In this document: positions 58,192 to 64,000 of the stretch, piece by piece
Layout: each line of letters opens with the position of its first letter
Numbering within the stretch: position 1 is the stretch's first letter
Origin: Candidatus Nitrotoga fabula
Lineage (GTDB): Bacteria > Pseudomonadota > Gammaproteobacteria > Burkholderiales > Gallionellaceae
Direction of reading: 5' to 3'
Length of the DNA: 64,000 nt
Assembly (NCBI RefSeq): GCF_905221025.1
Contig: NZ_CAJNBL010000007.1
Span: 47,877 to 111,876, forward strand
Made by a program: the position numbers and the translations under genes
Notes under the pieces: generated by a model
The model's input: the letters and a program-made list of their open reading frames with translations, nothing else
The model's database searches: none
Told to the model about the DNA's origin: nothing

Positions 58192-59418
58192 TCATTCCTG
58201 CACCCCGCGTTCCCGTTCGGCAAAATCGGGGCGCGCAGGCAGCCACTCGTGCTCCAGGCGGCACAGGCTGTAATCGCGGGTCTGCCCGGTCACCCGCAGC
58301 GTCGTGTTCACCGTGTCAAACAACCGCAGCCCTTCCGGGTCCATGGCATGCGCGCGGATCGTATATTTCCCCGGCAGCAGCGGCAGCCTGGGCAGGCGCA
58401 CGCAGAAACCATAGGTTGCCGGGGCGATGCGGCCGGGGACATACGCCGTTTCATTGGAGTGCGTCCCGTAGATGGAGGTTCCGTCCACCCGTGCAACACC
58501 GAACAGGATCACCGGCGGTCGCTCGTCGGGGGAGTGGGCCACCCCGCAGATGCGCAACACCCCGCCCATTTCCAGCTCGGCGATTTCCGTGCCGGCATCA
58601 TCCTCCAGCCACAAGCTGCGGATCTGGTAGATTCCCTCGGGGTGCACCCGGTGTTCCTGATGCTCGGCCTTGCAGTTCTTTTCCTCGTGATAGGTCAGGT
58701 ATTCCCGCGTCACATCAAAACTGTTGCCGTACATGTGCATCCGCCCGCCATGGATCCACACCGCCTTCTGGCACAGCGTCTGGATGTGGTACATGCTGTG
58801 CGAGCACAGCAGCAGCGTTCCCCCCTGCGCCAGGTAGCCTTCGATCCAGCGGATGCATTTTTTCTGGAACGACTCGTCCCCCACCGCCAGCACCTCGTCG
58901 GTAATCAGGATATCCGGGCGCATCGCGGTTGCCACCGCAAATCCCAGCCGCACCACCATACCGGACGAATAATGCTTGATCGGCTCGTGGATATGCGAGC
59001 CGATGTCGGCAAACTGCACGATATCCTCCAGCTTGCGGTCGATTTCGGAATGGCTCATCCCCATCAGCGCGGCAGCCAGATGAATGTTCTCGAGGCCGCT
59101 GTATTCGGGATGGAACCCGCTGCCCAGCTCCAGCAACGCCCCGATGCGGCCGTTCACCTCGATCTGGCCGGTGGAGGGCTTGACCACCCCTGCGATGATC
59201 TTCAGCAGCGTCGATTTCCCGGCGCCGTTTTCCCCGATCAGCCCCAGCGACTCCCCGGCCTTCAGCTCCAGGCTCACCCCCTGCAGCGCGCAAAAATGCG
59301 GAATCTCGCCACGCCGGAACAGCAGCGAGGCAATCATGCGCAGACGGTTCCCGCTGGTGGAAACGCTGGGGTAGTCCTTGCCGATCTGGCACAGGCGGAT
59401 CAGCGGGGCAGGCTGCAT
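58192..59418 (-). CDS. Polysaccharide ABC exporter, ATP-binding subunit with Wzt carbohydrate-binding domain
   Basis: A 408 aa Wzt-type ATPase that energises export of an undecaprenyl-linked O-polysaccharide or capsule. The ATPase part (1-250) has Walker A GENGAGKSTLLKI near 62, the signature YSSGMVVRLGFAVA near 150 and Walker B PDILITDEVLAVGD near 168. The C-terminal part (about 265-400) is a beta-sandwich of the Wzt carbohydrate-binding type (EMGGVLRICGVA, FCVRLPRLPLLPGKYTIRAH), which in O9a-type systems recognises the capped end of the chain. It is paired with a permease 78 bases upstream; no glycosyltransferases are linked. Confidence 0.9.
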   Translation of the reverse strand: MQPAPLIRLCQIGKDYPSVSTSGNRLRMIASLLFRRGEIPHFCALQGVSLELKAGESLGLIGENGAGKSTLLKIIAGVVKPSTGQIEVNGRIGALLELGSGFHPEYSGLENIHLAAALMGMSHSEIDRKLEDIVQFADIGSHIHEPIKHYSSGMVVRLGFAVATAMRPDILITDEVLAVGDESFQKKCIRWIEGYLAQGGTLLLCSHSMYHIQTLCQKAVWIHGGRMHMYGNSFDVTREYLTYHEEKNCKAEHQEHRVHPEGIYQIRSLWLEDDAGTEIAELEMGGVLRICGVAHSPDERPPVILFGVARVDGTSIYGTHSNETAYVPGRIAPATYGFCVRLPRLPLLPGKYTIRAHAMDPEGLRLFDTVNTTLRVTGQTRDYSLCRLEHEWLPARPDFAERERGVQE

Positions 59419-59496
59419 ATTGGTGTTGAAAATGGTTTCATCGGAAAACCGGTCCGGGGGCGATGCACCCTGCTGCCGGCCCGCGCCAGGGACGCA

Positions 59497-60285
59497 TTAC
59501 AGAAAATCCTCGAAATACGGCGACAGCCGGTTGAAAAACCAGCGGCCGGCCGTAAAAACAGCCAGGCAGGCCGCCAGCATCACGGCATCCTGCCAGCCGA
59601 TCTGGCTGTTGCCGGTCATCAGCAAATCGCGGATGCGACTGATGAAATAGGAAAACGGGTTCCACGCCATGACCTGCTGGATCTGCGGCGGCACCAGGCT
59701 GGCCGGATACAGCACCGGCGTGGCGTAAAACCAGATCATGAACAGCGGAGCCAGCAGATGCTCCACGTCCTTGAGCAGCACCTGCAGCGCTGCCAGTATC
59801 AGCGACAGGCCGCTGGTGAACAGAAACTGCATGCACAACAGCAGCAGCACCAGCGGCAGCGACAGCAGATGCAGATCGCTGCCGCTGAGCGCCAGCACCG
59901 CCAGCACCAGCAGGAAGCCGCCGACATGGACGACATACGTCGAAAGCACCGATGCATGCACCAGCAGCTCGTGCGGAAACGCCACCTTCTTGACCAGCCC
60001 GCTTCCGTTCTGCACCGCCAGTGCGCCGCGCTGCGCCCCTTCCTGGAACGACAGCCACGGCCACAGGGCCACCGCCACGAACAGGATGAAACTGTGCCCT
60101 GCCAGCTCCGGGAACTTCACGCGGAAAATCACCGTGAACACCAGCGCATACACCGCCAGCAGCGCCAGCGGGTGCAGCAGCGCCCAGAACGCGCCGCTGA
60201 CGCTGCCGATGTAACGGCCCTTGATCTCGCGCGACAGGAAGTTCAGCAGCAGCCAGCGGTAGGGCCACAGTTTCCGGATCGCCAT
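59497..60285 (-). CDS. Polysaccharide ABC exporter permease (Wzm-like)
   Basis: A 262 aa ABC-2 type permease with six membrane segments. NFLSREIKGRYIGSVSGAFW (about 14-33) and VALWPWLSFQEGAQRGALAV near 71-90 are characteristic of Wzm/KpsM proteins, and WNPFSYFISRIRDLLMTG near 210 is the conserved C-terminal loop. It forms the membrane channel for the Wzt ATPase encoded next. The ppi gene lies 18 bases upstream on the same strand, so a shared transcript is possible. Confidence 0.9.
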   Translation of the reverse strand: MAIRKLWPYRWLLLNFLSREIKGRYIGSVSGAFWALLHPLALLAVYALVFTVIFRVKFPELAGHSFILFVAVALWPWLSFQEGAQRGALAVQNGSGLVKKVAFPHELLVHASVLSTYVVHVGGFLLVLAVLALSGSDLHLLSLPLVLLLLCMQFLFTSGLSLILAALQVLLKDVEHLLAPLFMIWFYATPVLYPASLVPPQIQQVMAWNPFSYFISRIRDLLMTGNSQIGWQDAVMLAACLAVFTAGRWFFNRLSPYFEDFL

Positions 60286-60303
60286 GAATTACGGCCTGGC
60301 GCC

Positions 60304-61254
60304 TCAGTGCTTGCCTGCAGATGACGCTTTCGGGTCGGCCGCAATGGGCATCCGGCTCAGAAAGCGGTCGGCTGCCTCTTCGTTCAGCTTGAGCGAAGGA
60401 TCACTCAGGATGTCGCTGAGCAGTTTTTTGCGTTGCTCGTTCTGGAATTTCTCGCGCTCTCCCTGGATGATTTTGTCCTTGACCTCATCGAACGTGCGCA
60501 CCGTCCGCGGCTTGCTTTCATGGAACTGGATCAGGTGATAGCCAAACTGGGTCTTCACCGGCTCGCTGATTTCGCCCGGCGTGTTCATGGCAAAAGCGGT
60601 ATCCGCAAACGGCTTGACCATTCTCTTCGCCTCAAAGAAGCCGAGATCGCCCTTGTTCGATTTTGCGCTCGGGTCATCCGAATATTCCAGCGCCAGCTCG
60701 TCGAATTTTTTGCTTCCGGCCACCGCCTGTTCGCGCACCTTGCGCGCCAGCTCCAGCGCTTCTTCCGCGCTGCGCGATTTGGTGTCGATCAGGATATGCG
60801 AAGCGTGCACTGTTGGTTGCTCGGTGTATTTGTCCGTATTCAGCTGATACTGCTCGCGAGCGGTCTGGGTGAAATCCGGCAGCGGTACCGCGTTGACCAC
60901 GCGGTTCAGCTGCTCCTGCGCCAGCATTTTCTCGGCTGCATTCTGGATCTGCCGCGTCATGTCTGCTTCCTTGTCAATCCCGGCGCTGCGCGCCTGGGCA
61001 GCCAGCGTCTTGTTGATCACCAGGTTTTCCAGGATCTTGGACAACCGCTGCCGGTTGGCCAGCACCTCAGCGCGATACTGCGCCGGGATGCGCTGCAGAT
61101 CGGTCTCGAGATCCTGCGCCGTGATTTTCATCTGGCTGGATTCCGCAATCACCTGCGCGGGGTCCACCCCGGCGCTTCCGGCAGCAAGAACCGGAGCGGC
61201 GCAGCAGGCCATCGCTGCCAGCGCCGCATACTTCTTCCATACGAACAGACTCAT
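60304..61254 (-). CDS. Periplasmic peptidyl-prolyl isomerase (parvulin/SurA-type)
   Basis: A 316 aa secreted foldase. A signal peptide (residues 1-25, ending VLAAGSAG) is followed by a SurA-N-like helical region (about 40-125) and a parvulin domain, with VHASHILIDTKSRSAEEALE near 148 and the conserved GDLGFFEAKRMVKPFADTAF and TQFGYHLIQFHESKPR near 205-250. It would assist folding of outer-membrane or secreted proteins. It lies directly upstream of the Wzm/Wzt genes and downstream of the large secreted-protein genes. Confidence 0.92.
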   Translation of the reverse strand: MSLFVWKKYAALAAMACCAAPVLAAGSAGVDPAQVIAESSQMKITAQDLETDLQRIPAQYRAEVLANRQRLSKILENLVINKTLAAQARSAGIDKEADMTRQIQNAAEKMLAQEQLNRVVNAVPLPDFTQTAREQYQLNTDKYTEQPTVHASHILIDTKSRSAEEALELARKVREQAVAGSKKFDELALEYSDDPSAKSNKGDLGFFEAKRMVKPFADTAFAMNTPGEISEPVKTQFGYHLIQFHESKPRTVRTFDEVKDKIIQGEREKFQNEQRKKLLSDILSDPSLKLNEEAADRFLSRMPIAADPKASSAGKH

Positions 61255-61623
61255 TATTTTTCACCTCTATATTTATGGAACTGAATCAAATTATTTCCCT
61301 TCCCCGACATAGGAAAGGCAACGAAGAAACCACCTGTGCGACCGGGTTGCCCCACCCGGTTCTGCCGCATGGACATCCGGCCACGTGGCAATAGACAACC
61401 TGCCCGCCGGAATGGTTCCACAAAGCGAAAAATCCTGATGGGTTCAGGCAGCCGGATGCGCCCCCTGCCGGGCGGATTATACCTGCGTCCTGCGCATAAC
61501 ACGAATACTGGCGCCTGTGGCCACGCGCATGGCGAAAAAAAAGTGGTGCGAAAACTTCTCGCACCACTTTGGTTTGGCCGCACCGTTCTGCGTGCGACCG
61601 GAGATCAACTGGAAGATAGCCCG
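61255..61623. other. Intergenic region between ppi and the secreted-protein gene
   Basis: A 369-base stretch holding the terminator of the secreted-protein gene (listed separately) and presumably the ppi promoter. No gene is supported. Confidence 0.5.
61535..61569 (-). terminator. Intrinsic terminator of the secreted-protein gene
   Basis: A perfect 11-bp stem, AAGTGGTGCGA (61541-61551) with TCGCACCACTT (61559-61569), and a 7-base loop. On the minus strand it is followed by a run of eight T residues (plus-strand A run 61535-61542). It ends 55 bases after the stop codon at 61624. Confidence 0.9.
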
Positions 61624-63318
61624 TTATTTGACCACTTCGCAAACACCATATTTACCATCTTTCACGGCATCACCCTTGTATCCACCTGGATTTTCATCCT
61701 GGACGCAAACGTTCATGTGCACGCAAACGTCTGGAGTATCCCCAGGCATATCCAACCGAACCTGCGGCCACAGACATTGTAATTCACCTGGGGGAGGCGG
61801 TGGGGGTGGTTCGCAGCCCTCAGGATTGCCGCAGGGAGGAGGAATCTCACCATCAATCAAGGTGGTGAACTTGTGCTGGAAGCTGCCGCCGTAGGTGGCC
61901 ATCACGTTCGGCGCGGCATTGTTGTTCACGAAATCCTGCACCATGAAGCCGATCAACGGCAGACCGTGATAGAAATGCCCCTCGCTGGAAGTCTGGTTGT
62001 GCAGATCCTCGTCAAAGGTCATGCGCACCCAGCCGTTCTGGAAGTCCTGCACCGCGATGTTCACCGAATGCGCCGAGCTCAGGATGTTGCTGTTGTTGAA
62101 GGTGACCACGTTGGCTTCCCAGCACAGCGCATTGTTCACGCCGGGCGGGGGAGGCGAGAAGCCGCCAACTACGTGCTGCCGTTCCTCGCGATCCCAGTAT
62201 GCAATATCCACCGGTTCGCACGCGCCGTTTTCCCAGAAAGTGGAGGAGAACGGTGGGAACGCTACATTGCTGTCGTGGGAATCATTGTTCGGATCCTGGA
62301 TCGGCACCGAGTAGCGCTTGGTTGGCATCGTCACCACCCAGTCGGTCCCGGACAGGGTTACGTTATCCAGCACGAACTCGTTGATCACGCTGTTGTGCAT
62401 CAGCACTGCGTTCACGGCGTTCACCGAATCCTTGTCCGCATCAGAATCACCGTATCCGCCGGTGTTCTTCCACGTGCTGCGCACTACACGCTGATCGTAG
62501 AACACCACGCTCTGGTCGATCCCGTGGCGCAGGTCAGGCTCGATCGAGCCGGCCTCGTGCCAGATTTCGTGGTTGGCAAAGTTGTCCAGCGCCACCGGAT
62601 CATAACTGAAATCGGTGCCGAACGCCGGGCTGATCAAAGACGCGCTTCCGGACAGACCGCCCCTCGGCCGGTCAATGTGAAGCTTCTCATATTCATCCCC
62701 GTTTTTCAGCCCCTGCAGCTTGGAGCAGTCATCCGGCACACCATCGACGTGGGTGATATATTCCCGGTAGTCTGCGTCATCGATCACGCCCATTTCGATG
62801 ATTTCAAAGTACCCTTCGCGCGTGCGGTCCAGGGACTGGGTCTCACCATCGCGGCCGCCGATGTTGATGCCGGGCGCACCGGGGATCTTGTCTTCGTTAT
62901 CCACCGTGCCGGTGTAGGCATAGTTCACGAATGCCTGGCCGCCCGCCGGAATGGCTGGCGTGGTGCAGGACTTGTCGGCAGTCACCACCTTGGCGCCGCT
63001 GCCGGTATCGACCACGGCCGCGGTCCACATGTCATACGGGGACAGATACAGGTTGAAGTCCAGCACTTCGCGGCTGTTCCTCGATTCCAGGAAGCGAACC
63101 TTCACCGCCTTGACATCAGGGGTAGTGTTGATCACGGACAAATAGGTGTCCATGCCTGCGCGCGTGGTGTAGTACGGATACAGCAGCACCTGGCCGGTAC
63201 CGTCACTGTTCACATACACACCGCCCAGGGAATTATCATAATCCGCCAGCGCCATGCCGGAAGCGCTGATGCCTGCTGCCAGCGCCAGGCACATTGACTT
63301 TCTCTTGAAGTTGTTCAT
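61624..63318 (-). CDS. Large secreted protein of unknown function (paralogue 1)
   Basis: A 564 aa exported protein with a signal peptide (residues 1-26, ending SGMALADYD; AAGGAA ribosome-binding site before the ATG at 63318). The mature N-terminus, VYVNSDGTGQVLLYPYYTTR, then VKVRFLESRNSREVLDFNLY and LSPYDMWTAAVVDT, forms a beta-rich domain; later parts are rich in Asn/Asp and aromatic residues. Two Pro stretches (SPPPPGVNN, CEPPPPPPPGELQC) precede a Cys-containing tail. There is no membrane anchor, sortase or PEP-CTERM motif at the C-terminus. I do not recognise a named family. It has its own strong terminator and a long leader. A second, C-terminally shorter paralogue lies immediately upstream. 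Confidence 0.85.
   Translation of the reverse strand: MNNFKRKSMCLALAAGISASGMALADYDNSLGGVYVNSDGTGQVLLYPYYTTRAGMDTYLSVINTTPDVKAVKVRFLESRNSREVLDFNLYLSPYDMWTAAVVDTGSGAKVVTADKSCTTPAIPAGGQAFVNYAYTGTVDNEDKIPGAPGINIGGRDGETQSLDRTREGYFEIIEMGVIDDADYREYITHVDGVPDDCSKLQGLKNGDEYEKLHIDRPRGGLSGSASLISPAFGTDFSYDPVALDNFANHEIWHEAGSIEPDLRHGIDQSVVFYDQRVVRSTWKNTGGYGDSDADKDSVNAVNAVLMHNSVINEFVLDNVTLSGTDWVVTMPTKRYSVPIQDPNNDSHDSNVAFPPFSSTFWENGACEPVDIAYWDREERQHVVGGFSPPPPGVNNALCWEANVVTFNNSNILSSAHSVNIAVQDFQNGWVRMTFDEDLHNQTSSEGHFYHGLPLIGFMVQDFVNNNAAPNVMATYGGSFQHKFTTLIDGEIPPPCGNPEGCEPPPPPPPGELQCLWPQVRLDMPGDTPDVCVHMNVCVQDENPGGYKGDAVKDGKYGVCEVVK
62221..62434 (-). repeat. Tandem paralogous repeat, copy 1
   Basis: This 214-base segment aligns without gaps to 63787-64000 at an offset of 1566 bases and about 84% identity by eye. 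It encodes the shared region of the two secreted-protein paralogues. The identity presumably continues beyond the right edge of the window. Confidence 0.85.
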
Positions 63319-63548
63319 TTTCGGTTTCCTTGTAATTGATTTTTTTCCTGCATCAGGATTCTGCCTCAAACCCCTGCTCTTCTCAAGACAGACCGGGCGG
63401 AACATGCCGCTTCTGCCCTCCTTACTCGCCCACGTACTTCCTGCGCACGCAGCGTACGTCCCGCCAACCTGCCTCCCCGCCGCCGTGCATCGTGTCAATG
63501 TGATTGCTTTTCATTGCTTTTTCACGGCTGCTGCAAAGCAGTTCTCAG

Positions 63549-63577
63549 TATTTACGCCGGTTGCAACGGCTTGTCAA
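63549..63577 (-). promoter_or_regulatory. Candidate promoter of the secreted-protein gene
   Basis: On the minus strand a perfect -35 TTGACA (63577-63572) is followed after 17 bases by TAAATA (63554-63549), a weak -10. This would give a leader of about 225 bases before the ATG at 63318. It is a match by eye only. Confidence 0.35.
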
Positions 63578-63612
63578 TCATTTTTCATCCAGTTGCATAA
63601 ATGATACAAAAC

Positions 63613-63646
63613 AAACCGGGGTGCAGATTTCTCCGCACCCCGGTTT
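63613..63646 (-). terminator. Intrinsic terminator of the second secreted-protein paralogue
   Basis: A perfect 12-bp stem, AAACCGGGGTGC (63613-63624) with GCACCCCGGTTT (63635-63646), and a 10-base loop. Reading on the minus strand it is followed by a T-rich stretch (GTTTTGT). It lies 69 bases after the paralogue's stop at 63715 and separates the two tandem genes. Confidence 0.85.
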
Positions 63647-63714
63647 CCGGCTTCGCTTCCGCCAATCCAGCAAAACCGCATGCAATCTGCGGTTCCGGCG
63701 AGCTTGCCTACGCC

Positions 63715-64000
63715 TTAATATGCGTAATGGCAGGACTCATATTTCTGATTCACCTCACCAGAAATGCAGGTCTCATACTTGTGCTTCGCACCGTTTTCCC
63801 AGAAGGTGGATGTGAACGGAGGCAGTGCATGGTGGCCGTCGTGGTTGCTGTTGTTCGGATCCTGGATCGGCACAGAGTAGCGCTTGGTCGGCATCGTTAC
63901 CACCCAGTCGGTTCCGGACAGGGTTACGTTGTCCAGCACGAACTCGTTGATCACGGCGCGGTGCATCAGCAGCGCATTCACCGCATTCACCGAATCCTTC
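63715..64000 (-). CDS. Secreted-protein paralogue 2, partial (runs off the window)
   Basis: The C-terminal 94 residues of a second copy of the protein at 61.6-63.3 kb; its N-terminal part lies beyond 64000. It matches copy 1 from KDSVNAVNA through FVLDNVTLSGTDWVV and YSVPIQDPNN to TFWENGA. It then diverges: copy 1 continues for about 180 residues, whereas copy 2 ends 25 residues later with KHKYETCISGEVNQKYESCH and YAY. The new tail has two KYE(T/S)C elements. DNA of the shared part is about 84% identical (35 mismatches counted by eye in 214 ungapped positions, offset 1566). A clear terminator follows, so the short end is likely genuine rather than a frameshift. Confidence 0.85.
   Translation of the reverse strand, partial: KDSVNAVNALLMHRAVINEFVLDNVTLSGTDWVVTMPTKRYSVPIQDPNNSNHDGHHALPPFTSTFWENGAKHKYETCISGEVNQKYESCHYAY
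63787..64000 (-). repeat. Tandem paralogous repeat, copy 2
   Basis: Partner of 62221-62434 (same strand, offset 1566). Similarity stops abruptly on the left, at the codons for WENGA, where the two proteins take different C-termini. Confidence 0.85.

Noticed and set aside
56823..60324. Two long plus-strand open frames opposite the radical SAM, Wzt and Wzm genes
   Set aside because: The minus-strand genes have complete catalytic motifs; the plus-strand translations are Arg/His/Gln/Pro-rich and look like shadow frames.
61873..63297. Plus-strand open frame of about 474 codons opposite the secreted-protein gene
   Set aside because: The minus-strand gene has a signal peptide, a ribosome-binding site, a terminator and a paralogue; the opposite frame has none of these.
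1..64000. CRISPR array, insertion sequence, prophage or integron
   Set aside because: No regularly spaced repeats, transposase, integrase or phage structural gene was seen anywhere in the window.

Overview
The window looks like chromosomal DNA of a betaproteobacterium. This is inferred from gene content and order: polA / TIGR00730 / DUF2782 / thrB / BPSS1780-family protein, argJ next to secA with a DUF721 gene close by, and nadD-rsfS-rlmH-maf-rng behind aceEF. NnrS, HupE, a tyrosyl-radical class I ribonucleotide reductase and a photolyase would suit a free-living aerobic or microaerobic member of the Nitrosomonadales, but no rRNA or diagnostic energy-metabolism operon is present to prove it. 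I see no prophage, insertion sequence or CRISPR array.

Layout. 1-3.7 kb: patatin phospholipase, birA, coaX and a SPOR-domain protein. 4.0 kb: a tRNA with anticodon CAT and its terminator. 4.2-7.5 kb: two convergent acyltransferase-3 genes, each apparently broken by a one-base deletion. 7.7-14.6 kb: a polysaccharide locus with an outer-membrane barrel protein, UDP-glucuronate decarboxylase, UDP-glucose dehydrogenase, a UDP-sugar 4-epimerase, a membrane GT2 synthase and a GH26-like hydrolase. 14.8-17.8 kb: nnrS and phrB. 18.0-23.2 kb: a five-gene overlapping operon of acyl-CoA synthetase, E1-alpha, E1-beta, E2 and an acyl carrier protein. 23.5 kb: hupE. 24.2-31.8 kb: aceE-aceF-nadD-rsfS-rlmH-maf-rng. 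31.9-38.7 kb: 5-formyl-THF cyclo-ligase, ilvA, a lipoprotein, polA and a LOG-family protein. 38.8-47.8 kb: DUF2782, thrB, BPSS1780-family, argJ, a cyclic-nucleotide-binding protein, secA, DUF721, two small membrane proteins and ampD. 48-52 kb: nrdAB and an Ala/Lys-rich basic protein. 52.5-60.3 kb: msbA, a 2Fe-2S flavin reductase, an SDR protein, a TIGR02466 protein, a radical SAM/SPASM protein and a Wzt/Wzm polysaccharide exporter. 60.3-64 kb: a parvulin isomerase and two tandem paralogues of a large secreted protein of unknown function, the second cut by the window edge.

How the genes fit together. The 8.7-14.6 kb genes give a route UDP-glucose to UDP-glucuronate to UDP-xylose, possibly on to UDP-arabinose, feeding one membrane synthase with a dedicated hydrolase. 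That predicts a pentose-containing exopolysaccharide. The window encodes two separate 2-oxoacid dehydrogenase E1/E2 sets: the AceEF type, and an E1-alpha/beta type locked to an acyl-CoA synthetase and an acyl carrier protein, neither with a local E3. The second set is the most unusual system here. PolA appears to have lost three of the four metal-binding carboxylates of its proofreading exonuclease.
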